Source: Sphaerobacter thermophilus DSM 20745
GTDB taxonomy: Bacteria > Chloroflexota > Chloroflexia > Thermomicrobiales > Thermomicrobiaceae
Length of the DNA stretch: 64,000 nt
Assembly: GCF_000024985.1 (NCBI RefSeq)
Contig: NC_013523.1
Location: forward strand, 1,488,001 to 1,552,000
Direction: 5' to 3'
Shown here: positions 40,457 to 50,331 of the stretch, one piece after another
How the letters are laid out: every line of letters starts with the position of its first letter
How positions within the stretch are numbered: the stretch's first letter is position 1
Position numbers and translations under genes: made by a program
Notes under the pieces: generated by a model
The model's database searches: none
The model's input: the letters and a program-made list of their open reading frames with translations, nothing else
Told to the model about the DNA's origin: nothing

Positions 40457-41401
40457 ATGCCGCACGACCGCATCTCCCAGACTACCCTTCGACGCTCCGG
40501 CATCGCTGTGGGCGCGATGGGTAGCCTCGGAGCCGCCGCGCTCCTCTACGCGATCTTCATCGAACCTCGTCGGCTGCGCGTCCGGCACGTCGCCGTTACC
40601 GTGCCGGATCTCCCGGAGGAACTGGAGGGGATCCGCGCGGCGTTCCTCAGCGATTTCCACCTGGCTGGGCCGCGTGGCAACTACCGGATCGCGTGCGCGG
40701 CGCGCGCTGCGATCGACCGGGAGCGCCCCGACCTGATCCTCCTGGGTGGCGACTACTTCGACCACGCGCGCTGGCAGAGCGACGGAGACTCGGCCGCTCC
40801 CCTCGCCGATTGGCCCGCGCCGACCTTCGCTGTCCTCGGCAACCACGACTTCAAGGGAGGCTCCGCCAACAGCGAGGCCATCGCCGCGCTCCTGGAACGC
40901 CAGGGCGTCTGCGTCCTGCGCAACACCTCGACCACCGTTCGGCTACGCGGCCACGACGTGGTCATTGCCGGCGTCGACGACCCCTACCTGGAGCTGGCCG
41001 ATCTCGATACGGCGCTTGGTGGCGTCACCGGATCTCGTCCCCTGGTGCTGCTGGCCCACGCGCCGTCGATCGCTCCGCTGCTCCCTGCGGGAGCGGCGGG
41101 AGTGGTCCTGACCGGCCACACCCACGGCGGGCAGGTCCGCCTCTCCCCGGTCACCACGCTGACACCGCTCGATATCTCGTTCTACCTGGATCGCCTGTAC
41201 CGCCGACCCCACTCGCCGCTCCAGCGGGGCTTCCACTGGGTCCGAGGATCGCTGCTGTACGTGACCAACGGGCTCGGCGTCACCCGCTGGCGGATGCGAT
41301 TCCTGGCGCCACCCGAGGTCGTCATTCTCCACTTCACGGCCACGCCGGCCGACCCGGACGCACCCTGTGACGACGTGCGCCGCTACGTCCGCTGGCTGTA
41401 G
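40457..41401 (+). CDS. Membrane-anchored metallophosphoesterase (YkuE/YaeI type)
   Basis: A 314-residue phosphoesterase. An N-terminal hydrophobic helix (GIAVGAMGSLGAAALLYAIFI) likely anchors it with the domain outside. The metal motifs are AFLSDFHLAGP, LLGGDYFDH, VLGNHDFKGG, LLAHAP and LTGHTHGGQVRLSP, in family order; YkuE-type enzymes act on UDP-diacylglucosamine-like or phospholipid substrates. GGGAGGA lies 8 bases before the ATG at 40457, preferred over the ATG at 40436. A region VIAGVDDPYLELADLDTAL is typical of this subfamily. Confidence 0.83.
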   Translation: MPHDRISQTTLRRSGIAVGAMGSLGAAALLYAIFIEPRRLRVRHVAVTVPDLPEELEGIRAAFLSDFHLAGPRGNYRIACAARAAIDRERPDLILLGGDYFDHARWQSDGDSAAPLADWPAPTFAVLGNHDFKGGSANSEAIAALLERQGVCVLRNTSTTVRLRGHDVVIAGVDDPYLELADLDTALGGVTGSRPLVLLAHAPSIAPLLPAGAAGVVLTGHTHGGQVRLSPVTTLTPLDISFYLDRLYRRPHSPLQRGFHWVRGSLLYVTNGLGVTRWRMRFLAPPEVVILHFTATPADPDAPCDDVRRYVRWL

Positions 41402-41466
41402 TACCGTCGTCGCTGGCATAATCACGCAGGATGGCAGGCAAAAAGCAAAGCGGAGAGCGGTCGGGA

Positions 41467-42558
41467 ATGCTTGCTGAGCCGATCCGGATCCTGGCTATCG
41501 ACGTCGGAGCCGGGACGCAGGATGTCCTGGTCTATGAGAGCGATCGCGCTCCGGAGAACTGCGTCAAGCTGGTCCTCCCGTCGCAAACGCAGGTGGTCGC
41601 CGGCCGCATCCGACGGGCGACCGCTCGCCGCATTCCGATCCATCTGGCCGGCACGCTCATGGGTGGCGGCGCCAGCAGCGCCGCGGTGCAGGAGCACCTG
41701 GCTGCCGGACTCCCGGTGACCGCCGCTCCCCACGCGGCGCGTACGCTGCACAACGACCTGGAGCGCGTTCAGGAGATGGGGGTGGAGATTCGCGACGAGC
41801 CACCTCCCGGCGCCGAGATCATCCGCTTGGGCGATGTTGATATCGGCGCCATCGAGACGGCCCTTGCCCGGTTCGAGATCCCGCTCCCGTCACTCTCCGC
41901 CGTCGCGGTCCAGGACCACGGTTACTCGCCGGACGCGGGCGGCCGCGAGTTCCGCTACGAGTTCTTGCAGGATCTGCTCGCGCGGGGTGGCGATCTCCTG
42001 AGCATGGTCTACCGAGATCCTCCGCACTACATGCTGCGCATGCATGCGGTGCGCGAGCTGCTGCCCGGCGTGGTGGTGATGGACACCGGCGCCGCAGCCG
42101 TCCTGGGGACGCTGGGCGACCCGATTGTCGCGCGGGAAGCTGCGACGGGCGGGGCGATCCTGGTCAACGTCGGCAACCTGCACACGTTCGCTGTGGCAGT
42201 GCGCGGGCTACGCGTTTTGGGGCTGTTCGAGCACCATACCAGAGGAGTCACGCCCGCCATCCTGCGGGAACTGGTCGAGGCACTACGTACCGGGCGCCTG
42301 ACGCACGACGATGTCGTCGCTCTGGGCGGCCACGGAGCGGCGTTTGCCCCCGACTACTCGACGCTGGAGCCGATTACCTTCGTCGCCATCACCGGCCCGA
42401 ACCGTGGGCTCGTCCGCTCCCTCGGCTACTACGAGGCTGTTCCCCACGGCGACATGATGCTGTCGGGCTCCTACGGGCTCGTCGAGGGGTTGTTGGCGCT
42501 CCTGGCGCGCGAAGGGTACCCCACGGGGAAGAGTCTGATCGCGGCCAACGGGCGCTAG
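41467..42558 (+). CDS. DUF1786 family protein
   Basis: A 363-residue protein of the DUF1786 family, found in archaea and some bacteria with unknown function. It appears to have an actin/Hsp70-like ATPase fold: ILAIDVGAGTQDVLVYES is the phosphate-1 motif, and ILVNVGNLHTFAVAV near residue 235 the phosphate-2 motif. VMDTGAAAVLGTLGD lies before it. ATG at 41467 has GGAGAG upstream; the ATG 12 codons earlier has none with proper spacing. It follows the phosphoesterase gene by 65 bases on the same strand. No partner suggests its role. Confidence 0.78.
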   Translation: MLAEPIRILAIDVGAGTQDVLVYESDRAPENCVKLVLPSQTQVVAGRIRRATARRIPIHLAGTLMGGGASSAAVQEHLAAGLPVTAAPHAARTLHNDLERVQEMGVEIRDEPPPGAEIIRLGDVDIGAIETALARFEIPLPSLSAVAVQDHGYSPDAGGREFRYEFLQDLLARGGDLLSMVYRDPPHYMLRMHAVRELLPGVVVMDTGAAAVLGTLGDPIVAREAATGGAILVNVGNLHTFAVAVRGLRVLGLFEHHTRGVTPAILRELVEALRTGRLTHDDVVALGGHGAAFAPDYSTLEPITFVAITGPNRGLVRSLGYYEAVPHGDMMLSGSYGLVEGLLALLAREGYPTGKSLIAANGR

Positions 42559-42588
42559 TCGCTACGCCCCGTGCCCGGTGCGGAGAGG

Positions 42589-43629
42589 TTAGAAGCGGCG
42601 GGTCGCCAGGCGCTCGGCTAGCTCATTCAGCCGCTCGCGGGCCGGCCCTGTGGCGCCTGCCTCCTCCAGCAGGCGCAGCGCCTCGGCGTGGTACTCGGCC
42701 ACCGCTACCTGCACCTCCGACTGCACGTCGTACTTCTCGAGCAGGCGCAGCACGGTCTCCACCGCTGCATCGTCAACCTCAGGCCCGGCGTAGATCGTCT
42801 GCAACGTGCTCAGGTCCTCCGCGTCCGCCTTCGACGCCAGCAGGAGGACCGGGAGCGACTTCTTCCGGCGCCGGATGTCGTCGCCCGCCGGTTTCCCGGT
42901 CACCTCTGCCTCGCCCCAGATCCCAAGCAGGTCGTCCTGCACCTGGAAGCCGAGGCCCAGCGCCCGGCCGAAGGCGCGGTAGCGTTCGGCCCGCTCCGCG
43001 TCAGCACCGGCCAGCACTGCGCCTGACCACGCGGCGAAGGCGACCAGCGAGGCGGTCTTGCCCTCGATCATGTTCAGGTACGAAGCGACCGGGATTTCCC
43101 AGCGCTCCTCGAAGCAAAGGTCGAGCACCTGTCCCTCGACGATGCGCAGCACCGTGGCGTTGAACTCGCGGGCGACCCCGATCACGCGCGCTGGCGGCAC
43201 CCCGCGCGCGTGCGAGCCTAGCAGCGGGAGCTGGCTGAGCGCGAAGAGCGCGTCACCGGCATTGATCGCCTGCCCCACCCCCCACAGCGCCCAGACCGTC
43301 GGGCGGTGGCGACGCCGGTCGCTCCCGTCCTGGACATCGTCGTGGACCAACGTGAAGTTGTGCAGCAGCTCGATCGAGGCCGCGGTCGGCACCGCCACGT
43401 CCGGGTCCCCGCCCGCGGCCGCACAGGCAAGGACGCAAATCAGTGGCCGGATGCGCTTGCCGGCGTCAGCCGTGGCAGGCCGGAAGTCGGGATCGGCCCA
43501 GCCCAGGTGGTATCGCAGGACACCGTAGAGGGGAAGATCACGCTCGGAGAACCGATGGCCGGCAGCGGCTTCAGCCTCGGCGACGACCTGCCGCATCGCG
43601 CGCTCAATACCGGCGATCGCGTCGTTCAC
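42589..43629 (-). CDS. Polyprenyl (geranylgeranyl-type) diphosphate synthase
   Basis: A 346-residue trans-prenyltransferase. The first aspartate-rich motif is DDVQD in LVHDDVQDGSDRRRHRPT, the second lies in GFQVQDDLLGIWGEAE, and KTASLVAFAAW and KKSLPVLLL are as expected. GKRIRPLI carries the isopentenyl-diphosphate-binding residues. Aromatic or bulky residues before the first motif (LLHNFTL) set product length; I cannot say C15, C20 or longer. GTG at 43629 is preceded by GAAGG at long spacing. The product would feed quinone, carotenoid or lipid-carrier synthesis. Confidence 0.88.
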   Translation of the reverse strand: MNDAIAGIERAMRQVVAEAEAAAGHRFSERDLPLYGVLRYHLGWADPDFRPATADAGKRIRPLICVLACAAAGGDPDVAVPTAASIELLHNFTLVHDDVQDGSDRRRHRPTVWALWGVGQAINAGDALFALSQLPLLGSHARGVPPARVIGVAREFNATVLRIVEGQVLDLCFEERWEIPVASYLNMIEGKTASLVAFAAWSGAVLAGADAERAERYRAFGRALGLGFQVQDDLLGIWGEAEVTGKPAGDDIRRRKKSLPVLLLASKADAEDLSTLQTIYAGPEVDDAAVETVLRLLEKYDVQSEVQVAVAEYHAEALRLLEEAGATGPARERLNELAERLATRRF

Positions 43630-43849
43630 CTGCTGCGTGCCTTCGCCATGAAAGCTCGTATCCCGCCCCGTTGCCCGCCGGCCCGCTCTTCGGGCATACT
43701 ATAGCATGATCGAAGGCGATCACCACCCCGTTTCGATACCACCACGACCCGGGTGGTGGGTCCGCCGAACCTACCCGATTGGCCATGCGGATTCAGCAAG
43801 GTTGTCCGGCATGATACATGCCGGGAAGCCATAGAGTGAGGGTGCGACT

Positions 43850-44542
43850 ATGTTTTACGTGGATCCAATGTACTTCTTGTTCATCTTACCCCCACTCTTG
43901 TTGATGCTCTTCGCGCAGGCTCGGGTGCGCGGAGCGTTCACCAAGTACAGCCAGGTGCCCAATCAGCGCGGCCTGAGTGGCGCGGAAGTGGCGCGGGCGA
44001 TCCTCGACGCGAACGGCCTCAGCGACGTGCCGGTCGAGATGGTGCCCGGCGAACTCACCGACCACTACGATCCGCGGGAGCGGGCACTGCGGCTCTCGCC
44101 GCCGGTGTTCCAGGGGCGCTCGGTCGCCGCAATCGGGATCGCTGCCCATGAGGCGGGACATGCCCTGCAGCACAAGGCAGGCTACTTGCCGCTCCAGATC
44201 CGCTCGCTGCTGGTGCCGGCAGCGAGCCTCGGCTCGAATCTCGGTTGGATCATGATCCTCGCCGGGATCGTGATCGGCTTGACCCAGCTCGCCTGGTTGG
44301 GTATCGCCTTCTTCGCGGCTGGGACGCTCTTCGCTCTGGTCACGCTGCCGGTCGAGTTCGACGCCAGCAACCGCGCACTGCAGATGCTGACGACGATGGG
44401 CATCGTCGACCGGACCGAGTATCAGCAGAACCGTGAGGTGCTCAACGCGGCGGCGCTGACCTACATCGCTGGTTTCCTCACCGCCCTGATGCAGTTGCTC
44501 TACTGGCTCAGCATCGTCAGCGGTATGAACCGCCGCGACTAA
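43850..44542 (+). CDS. YugP-type membrane zinc metallopeptidase
   Basis: A 230-residue membrane protein of the DUF2268/YugP (neutral zinc metallopeptidase) family. The first 20 residues form a transmembrane anchor. The zinc motif is HEAGH (His100, Glu101, His104) in IAAHEAGHALQHKAGY; a third ligand is probably in LPVEFDASNRAL near residue 168 (Glu). Three more hydrophobic helices follow. Homologues are thought to be membrane-bound proteases of unknown substrate. GAGGGTG precedes the ATG. The adjacent glycosyltransferase gene starts 31 bases after the stop. Confidence 0.88.
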   Translation: MFYVDPMYFLFILPPLLLMLFAQARVRGAFTKYSQVPNQRGLSGAEVARAILDANGLSDVPVEMVPGELTDHYDPRERALRLSPPVFQGRSVAAIGIAAHEAGHALQHKAGYLPLQIRSLLVPAASLGSNLGWIMILAGIVIGLTQLAWLGIAFFAAGTLFALVTLPVEFDASNRALQMLTTMGIVDRTEYQQNREVLNAAALTYIAGFLTALMQLLYWLSIVSGMNRRD

Positions 44543-44573
44543 CCATGCCCCACGCACTGACCGCGGGCGGGGC

Positions 44574-46274
44574 ATGCGGGAAGGACCAGGCGCCCTGAAC
44601 CCGAGGGATACCACCGGCACCGCCGGACCTCCCGCGGACGCGACTGCACCCTCCCCGCCCGCGGGCCGCATTTCCCGTGTCTCCACACGCCACCTGATCC
44701 CGGCCGGCCTTCTGCTGGCCGGGATCGCTCTGCGCGTCTGGAGCATGGCCCGGGCCAACTGGATGATCGACGGTGATGAGGCCACCTTCGGCCTCATGGC
44801 TCGGCACATCCTGCAGGGGGAGCGCCCCCTGTTCCTCTACGGCCAGCCGTACATGGGCAGCCTTCAGGCTTACCTGGGAGCTATCTTCTTCGCTCTGTTC
44901 GGCATGTCGCGCGCAGCGTTCAAGGCGGTGACATTCATTGAGTTCATTGCCTTCGCCGCCAGCGTCTACCTGCTCGCTCGCCGCGTGGCCGGCAGCCGCG
45001 CAGCGGTCACCGCGACCGCCTTCGTCGCCCTTCCGCCGGTGTACGTCCTCTCGGCCACGGCGCGCCTCTGGGGGCCGCTGCTCGACGCGATGACGCTCGG
45101 GAACCTGATCCTGCTCCTGGCCATCGACGAGGCGTATCCCCCCTCCGTGCTCCCGCCGCGTCGCCGCTGGGTGCGCTACCTGCTCATGGGCGTCTTCGCC
45201 GGCTTCGGCTTCTGGCTGCACGGGCAGATCGCGACCTATGTCGCGGCCGCGGTCATCATCCTCGTCCTGCATGACAAACGCGTCCTGATCCGGCCCAGCC
45301 TGATCGCTGCTGCAGTCGCCGGGTTCGCCGTCGGCGCCGCTCCGGTGCTGGAGTTCGCCCGAACCCACGAGTACACCACGTTCCACCACCTCCTCGGCAT
45401 CGGCGCCGAGCGGCAGCACGGCGACTACGTCGAGATCGCCAAATTCTTCTTCCGTGTGAACCTCCCGCGTGTGCTCGGAGTCGCCAATGCCTGGGCGCCG
45501 ATCCCCTACTGGCTCAAACTATTGGGTGCGGCGGCGATCGCTGTGCTGGTCAGCGTTGTGGTCGTGCAGCGCCGCGCCGGATTCCTCGACTGGCTACGGC
45601 TCTCGCTGCGCCGAGGCCGGCCGATCGACGCGCTTTTCCTCTTCTGCGGCGTCCTCACCCTCAGCTTCATCTTCAGCTCCTTCGGCGAACTGGCGCTCCA
45701 ATTCCAGACCTTCGACGCCACCGGGCGCTACGCCATCCCGCTGGTTTCTGTCGTCCCGATCATCCTGGCAGCGGGAATCCTTCAGGTAGAGCGATGGGTC
45801 CGAGGACTCGGGTGGGCGCTCGGCGCGGTGATCCTGGTGGTGTCGCTGGCAGGTTATGTCACTGCGCCGCCCGAGCAGGTCTGGCAGTCCGCCTACTGGC
45901 GAAACCTGCCGCCGTCGAGCGAGGAACTCGTCGCGGCGCTGGACGAACTGGGCGTGGATGCCGTCTGGATGAACCACTGGGCAGGAAAGCCGCTCATGTT
46001 CGACACCGAAGAGCGGATCGCGGCGGCGGACTACTACGACCTGGCCATCGGCCACGGCATTGACCGGCTGCCGGCCGCGACGGCCCGTGTACACGAGTCG
46101 CCGCGGCCGGCATACGTCTTCACCACCGACCAGACCGACCTGCCGATCGAAGACTGGCTGGACGCACAGGGGATCGCCTACGACAAGCGCGTCGTCTCCG
46201 GGTATGTGGTGATCCACCCGCACGAGCGTGTCGACCCGGCCGAGGTCGTGGACTTCCTCGGGTACGACTGGTAG
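44574..46274 (+). CDS. GT39-type membrane glycosyltransferase
   Basis: A 566-residue integral membrane protein with roughly ten hydrophobic helices and a soluble C-terminal part. The extracytoplasmic acidic motif DGDEATFGLMARHIL after the first helix is the catalytic region of the PMT/ArnT family, which transfers sugars from polyprenyl-phosphate donors to proteins or lipids. The C-terminal 170 residues have YYDLAIGHGIDRLP and no helix. The N-terminal 30 residues are Pro/Ala-rich and probably disordered. The acceptor cannot be guessed. The polyprenyl synthase gene nearby could supply lipid carriers, but it is on the other strand. Confidence 0.78.
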   Translation: MREGPGALNPRDTTGTAGPPADATAPSPPAGRISRVSTRHLIPAGLLLAGIALRVWSMARANWMIDGDEATFGLMARHILQGERPLFLYGQPYMGSLQAYLGAIFFALFGMSRAAFKAVTFIEFIAFAASVYLLARRVAGSRAAVTATAFVALPPVYVLSATARLWGPLLDAMTLGNLILLLAIDEAYPPSVLPPRRRWVRYLLMGVFAGFGFWLHGQIATYVAAAVIILVLHDKRVLIRPSLIAAAVAGFAVGAAPVLEFARTHEYTTFHHLLGIGAERQHGDYVEIAKFFFRVNLPRVLGVANAWAPIPYWLKLLGAAAIAVLVSVVVVQRRAGFLDWLRLSLRRGRPIDALFLFCGVLTLSFIFSSFGELALQFQTFDATGRYAIPLVSVVPIILAAGILQVERWVRGLGWALGAVILVVSLAGYVTAPPEQVWQSAYWRNLPPSSEELVAALDELGVDAVWMNHWAGKPLMFDTEERIAAADYYDLAIGHGIDRLPAATARVHESPRPAYVFTTDQTDLPIEDWLDAQGIAYDKRVVSGYVVIHPHERVDPAEVVDFLGYDW

Positions 46275-46285
46275 CGGGGCCGCTC

Positions 46286-47668
46286 CTAGTCCCGCATCCG
46301 CCCGTATCCGCGTGGCAGGAACCGCCCGGTGCCCGGCTCGCCCGTCACCATCGGGGCTCCGTCGTCCTGGTACACGGTGCGCCCCCGGATGATCGTCCGC
46401 ACGACGCGGCTGCGCACCACACGCCCCTCGAACGGCGTCCACTTGTTCCGGTGGAGCATGTCCTCACCGTGGACCGTCCACTCGCGCTCGGTGTCGTAGA
46501 TGACCACGTCCGCGTCTGCGCCCGGCTGGAGCGTCCCCTTGCGCGGGTAGAGGCTGAAGATGCGCGCAGGATTGCTCGCCGACAGGCGCACGAACGTGCC
46601 GACGTCCAGCCCTCTCTGGTGCAGCATGTCGTCGAGGACGATCGGGTACATCGTCTGGATACCGGACAGCCCGAGCGGCGCCTGCCAGATGTCGTCCAGG
46701 CCGGCCTCCTTGCTCTCGATGGTGTAGCCGCAGTGGTCGGAGGAGATCACATCGACCGTGCCGTCGGCGACGTAGCGCCACACGCCCTCGACCTCGTCTC
46801 GTGCACGGAGCGGCGGCGCGCAGCGGCCGAACGGTCCAAGGCGGCGCAAGTCTTCCTCGTCGAGCGCCAGGTACTGCGGGCACGTCTCGACCGAAACCGG
46901 AACGCCCCGCGCCTTGGCCGCCTTGACCAGCTCCAGGCCGCCCGCGGTGCTGCAGTGGCAGATGTAGGCATGGCCGCCGGTCTGCTCGGCAAAGAAGATC
47001 GCGCGGTGGATGGCCTCGATCTCCACGATCGGCGGCCGCGACTCCGCGTGCGCCATCGGGTCTTTCCGCCCCTGCGCCTTCAAGCGCGCGATCCCGGCTT
47101 CCAGCAGGTCGTCGTTCTCCGCGTGCAGCCCGTAGGGGATGCCGACCTCGGCCACGCGCCGGAAGACCGCGAGGAGGGTGTCGTCGGTCGCGGCCGGGAA
47201 GCCGGGGCTGGACCCCGCCATGAACGACTTGAGGGCGACGATCCCCTCGTCGATCATCTCGTCGATCTTCTCAAGATCCTGGTTGACCGCCCCACCCCAG
47301 AGCGCGAAGTCCACGATCGAGTGCTGCTCGCCGACGGCGCGCTTCTGCCGGATGTGCGCCCCTTCGCTCGAAGTCGGCGTTGCCTGCGGCATCTCGACCA
47401 CCGTTGTGATGCCGCCTGCGATCGCGCCAAGGCTCCCGTGGTAGAAGCCCTCGGTCGGTGGATCGCCAGGATCCTTGAAGTGCGTGTGCACGTCGACCCC
47501 GCCCGGGACCACCAGCTTCCCCCGGGCATCGATCCGCTCGTCGGCATCGATGTCAGAGGCATCGAGGGTAATCGCCGCGATGCGTTCCCCCTCGATCACG
47601 AGGTCGGCCCTGAAGGCGCCCTCCTCGGTCCCCAACAGTCCCCCTTCGATGACGACGCGACGTCCCAT
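46286..47668 (-). CDS. Cyclic amidohydrolase (allantoinase/dihydroorotase-like)
   Basis: A 460-residue amidohydrolase. The first metal motif is GGVDVHTHFKDPG near residue 57, the carbamylated Lys lies in EGIVALKSFMAG near residue 150, then YGLHAENDD, AYICHCSTAGGLELV and ISSDHCGYT with the catalytic Asp. The KSFM and NKWTPFEGRVVRSRV tail is more typical of allantoinase and hydantoinase than of dihydroorotase; allantoinase is my preferred reading. GGGAGGGAGG precedes the ATG. No urate or allantoate genes lie close, so substrate is uncertain. Adenine deaminase elsewhere in the window is compatible with purine degradation. Confidence 0.82.
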   Translation of the reverse strand: MGRRVVIEGGLLGTEEGAFRADLVIEGERIAAITLDASDIDADERIDARGKLVVPGGVDVHTHFKDPGDPPTEGFYHGSLGAIAGGITTVVEMPQATPTSSEGAHIRQKRAVGEQHSIVDFALWGGAVNQDLEKIDEMIDEGIVALKSFMAGSSPGFPAATDDTLLAVFRRVAEVGIPYGLHAENDDLLEAGIARLKAQGRKDPMAHAESRPPIVEIEAIHRAIFFAEQTGGHAYICHCSTAGGLELVKAAKARGVPVSVETCPQYLALDEEDLRRLGPFGRCAPPLRARDEVEGVWRYVADGTVDVISSDHCGYTIESKEAGLDDIWQAPLGLSGIQTMYPIVLDDMLHQRGLDVGTFVRLSASNPARIFSLYPRKGTLQPGADADVVIYDTEREWTVHGEDMLHRNKWTPFEGRVVRSRVVRTIIRGRTVYQDDGAPMVTGEPGTGRFLPRGYGRMRD

Positions 47669-47838
47669 CGCATCCTCCCTCCCAGTGATCCAGGCCGACG
47701 AGCAGCCCGGGGCGTGTTACCATAGCCGGCGTGACAGCCTTCGCGAACGACGATACCGACGGCGCTCTGATCCGTCCCGTAGTCTAACCCAGTTTCGGCC
47801 GCCCTGCGCCCCCCGCGACTGCTGAGAGGAGCGACCCG

Positions 47839-48282
47839 ATGCCGATCAGTACGGACGAACGGCTCGCGATCCTGCAAGACATCCAACGGGAGTGGCTGGC
47901 GCTGACTCGCGCGGTGCGTGACCTCAGCGACGACGACCTGGAGCAGGGCCAACTCGCGAACGGCTGGACGATCAAAGTGACGATGGGTCACGTCACGGCC
48001 TGGGAGCGGAAGCTGATCGACGAGATCCGGCACCTGGAACGCGGCGAGGTGTTCAACTGGCCCCACATGGACGTCTTCAACCCGGAGCAGGCGGCCCTCG
48101 ACGCGAGCCGGCCCGCGGCCGAGATTCGAGAGGACTTCTGGCGGACGCACAACGAGCTCATTCAGCTTCTCGAAACCACGCCGATCCTCTCGCGGGAACT
48201 CGTCGCGTCCGACACCTACACGCACTACCCGGATCACACTGCCCAGGTCATGGAGTGGCGCAAGCAAATCGGTCGCGGCTAG
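47839..48282 (+). CDS. DinB/DfsB-like four-helix protein
   Basis: A 147-residue four-helix bundle of the DinB superfamily (ClbS/DfsB subgroup). ILQDIQREWLALTRAVRDLSDDDL and WTIKVTMGHVTAWERKLIDEI carry a potential metal-binding His, and YPDHTAQVMEWRKQI holds the last one. DinB-like proteins are metal-dependent thiol-linked transferases or hydrolases (for example in bacillithiol or mycothiol systems); function here is unknown. GAGAGGAG precedes the ATG. A strong palindromic hairpin ends the gene. A second DinB-like domain in the window is the fusion at 25731-26450. Confidence 0.78.
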   Translation: MPISTDERLAILQDIQREWLALTRAVRDLSDDDLEQGQLANGWTIKVTMGHVTAWERKLIDEIRHLERGEVFNWPHMDVFNPEQAALDASRPAAEIREDFWRTHNELIQLLETTPILSRELVASDTYTHYPDHTAQVMEWRKQIGRG

Positions 48283-48315
48283 CGGTTCTCGCGCCACACG
48301 CGCCGAGACAAAGAG

Positions 48316-48343
48316 GCGGGCCGGGCAAGCTTGCCCGGCCCGC
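48316..48343. terminator. Perfect palindromic hairpin between convergent genes
   Basis: A perfect 28-base palindrome centred on AAGCTT, with arms GCGGGCCGGGCA / TGCCCGGCCCGC. It can form a 12-bp stem with a 4-base loop on either strand and lies between the DinB-like gene and clpX, so probably acts as a bidirectional terminator. T-runs are absent. Confidence 0.7.
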
Positions 48344-48374
48344 GTGTTCGTCAACTCCGTTGAAGGGTGTAGCC

Positions 48375-49634
48375 CTAGGCAGACGCCTGGTACTCCACCG
48401 GCTCCTCGCCGACGCTCATCAAGAGCGGCGGGCGGCGGCGGTTGATGACGTCGGCGTTGATGATGCACTTCCGCACGCCCTCGAGCGACGGGATCTCGTA
48501 CATCACGTCGAGGAGAACCTCCTCGATGGTCGTCCGAAGTCCCCGCGCGCCCGTGCCGCGCTTCAACGCGTAGTCTGCCGCCGCTTCGAGCGCATCCTGG
48601 GTGAAGACCAGCTCGACATCGTCGAGCTTGAGCATCTTCTGGTACTGCTTCACCACGGCGTTCTTCGGCTCGACCAGGATGCGCGCCAGTTCGTCGCGCG
48701 TCAGGTGGTCGAGGGCCACCACCACCGGCAGCCGGCCGACGAATTCGGGGATCAACCCGTACTTGAGCAGATCCTCCTGCTGGACGTGGTGCAGCACGCT
48801 CTCCTGCCGCTCCGTGCGCAGCGGAGCGCCGAAGCCGAGCGTCGCTTCCCGCCCCAGCCGGCGGCGGACGATGTCCTCCAGCCCCTCGAAGGCCCCGCCG
48901 CAGATGAAGAGGATGTTGCGGGTGTCGATCTGGATGTACTCCTGGTGGGGGTGCTTGCGCCCGCTCTGCGGCGGCACATTGGCGACGGTCCCCTCGATGA
49001 TCTTGAGGAGCGCCTGCTGGACCCCCTCGCCCGAGACGTCGCGGGTGATCGACGGGTTGTCGCCCTTGCGGGCGATCTTGTCGATCTCGTCGATGTAGAT
49101 GATCCCGGTCTGCGCCCGCTGCACGTCTCCAGCCGCCTGGATCAGGCGGAGCAGGATGTTCTCGACGTCCTCGCCCACGTAGCCCGCTTCGGTCAGCGCG
49201 GTCGCATCGGCGATGGAGAAGGGCACATCGAGGAGCTTGGCCAGTGTCTGTGCCAGCAGCGTCTTACCGCTCCCCGTCGGGCCGAGAAGCAGGATGTTGC
49301 TCTTCTGCAGCTCCACGTCATCGTCGTTGGGCGCAGTGATCCGCTTGTAGTGGTTGTAGACCGCCACCGAGAGGATCTTCTTCGCCCGGTCCTGGCCGAT
49401 GACGTAGTTGCTCAGTTGCTCGTAGAGCGCCTTGGGAGTCGGGATCCGGCCCAGCGAGGGCTCAGGCCGGCGAGCAGGAGCTTCTTCCTCCTCGATGATC
49501 TCCCGGCAGAGCTGGACGCACTCATCGCAGATGTAGACCGCACCCGGTCCCGCGATGAGCCGCCGGACCTCCTCCTGTCCTTTCCCGCAGAACGAGCAGC
49601 GGTAATGGACTCTTCCCCCACGAGAACTCGACAT
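48375..49634 (-). CDS. clpX: ATP-dependent Clp protease ATP-binding subunit ClpX
   Basis: A 419-residue AAA+ unfoldase. The N-terminal zinc finger uses the cysteines of CSFCGKGQ and [10 protein letters not shown], Walker A is [17 protein letters not shown], Walker [12 protein letters not shown], the IGF-type ClpP-contacting loop is represented near residues 255-275, and the sensor II region is [17 protein letters not shown]. It unfolds proteins for degradation by ClpP. It is the last gene of the tig-clpP-clpX operon, 26 bases after clpP. Start ATG at 49634. Confidence 0.97.
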   Translation of the reverse strand: MSSSRGGRVHYRCSFCGKGQEEVRRLIAGPGAVYICDECVQLCREIIEEEEAPARRPEPSLGRIPTPKALYEQLSNYVIGQDRAKKILSVAVYNHYKRITAPNDDDVELQKSNILLLGPTGSGKTLLAQTLAKLLDVPFSIADATALTEAGYVGEDVENILLRLIQAAGDVQRAQTGIIYIDEIDKIARKGDNPSITRDVSGEGVQQALLKIIEGTVANVPPQSGRKHPHQEYIQIDTRNILFICGGAFEGLEDIVRRRLGREATLGFGAPLRTERQESVLHHVQQEDLLKYGLIPEFVGRLPVVVALDHLTRDELARILVEPKNAVVKQYQKMLKLDDVELVFTQDALEAAADYALKRGTGARGLRTTIEEVLLDVMYEIPSLEGVRKCIINADVINRRRPPLLMSVGEEPVEYQASA

Positions 49635-49660
49635 CCCCCGTACCCCTCAGCGTCGGCCCG

Positions 49661-50290
49661 CTAGGACGTAGCCGTCACCAGCTTTGCGGGCTCCAGCACG
49701 TGATCGACGATCCCGTATTCCTTCGCCTCCTGAGCCGACATGAAGTAGTCGCGTTCGGTGTCGCGCTTCACACGCTCAAAGGACTGCCCGGTGTGATACG
49801 CCATGATCTCGGTCATCTTGGTAGTCAGGTTGATCGTCTCGCGCGCCTGGATCTCGATGTCCGGCACCGAACCCCGGAACCCCGACGACCCCTGGTGGAT
49901 CAAGATGCGCGAGTTCGGCAGCGCAAATCGCTTGCCCTTCGTGCCCGCCGCCAGGAGCACAGCCGCCATGCTGGCACCCAGCCCGATACAGTACGTGGCG
50001 ACATCGCACCGGATCATCTGCATCGTATCATAGATGGCCAGCCCGGCATAGACGAGGCCCCCGGGGCTGTTAATGTAGAGCTTGATATCCTGCTCCGGGT
50101 TTTCGTACTCCAGAAAGATCATCTGGGCGATGATCGCGTTCGCGATCTGGTCATCAACGGGCGTGCCCAGGAAGATGATCCGGTCCCGCAGCAGCCGCGA
50201 GTAGATGTCGTAGGCGCGCTCGCCCCGGTTCGTGGTCTCCACCACCATCGGGATGAGCGCCTCCGGTCGCGCCCGCTCGTAGAAGTACAT
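49661..50290 (-). CDS. clpP: ATP-dependent Clp protease proteolytic subunit ClpP
   Basis: A 209-residue serine protease. The catalytic Ser is in [11 protein letters not shown], the His in [13 protein letters not shown], and the Asp in [20 protein letters not shown]. The substrate-groove strand [19 protein letters not shown] is standard. A tetradecameric chamber with ClpX or ClpC as partners is expected. ATG at 50290 has GAAAGG upstream; the frame extends 12 codons further without a Shine-Dalgarno. It is 41 bases after tig and 26 before clpX. Confidence 0.97.
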   Translation of the reverse strand: MYFYERARPEALIPMVVETTNRGERAYDIYSRLLRDRIIFLGTPVDDQIANAIIAQMIFLEYENPEQDIKLYINSPGGLVYAGLAIYDTMQMIRCDVATYCIGLGASMAAVLLAAGTKGKRFALPNSRILIHQGSSGFRGSVPDIEIQARETINLTTKMTEIMAYHTGQSFERVKRDTERDYFMSAQEAKEYGIVDHVLEPAKLVTATS

Positions 50291-50331
50291 CGTGGGGTTC
50301 CTTTCTCGCTCTCGGTCGGTGCGCACCCCGG

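Noticed and set aside
43630-43849. Promoter pair in the spacer between the polyprenyl synthase and the YugP-type gene
   Set aside because: TATAGT near 43697-43702 on the minus strand is a possible -10, but I found no -35 at acceptable spacing.
46286-47668. Dihydroorotase pyrC
   Set aside because: Length and the C-terminal part fit allantoinase or hydantoinase better, and no pyrimidine genes are adjacent, so I left the gene symbol empty.
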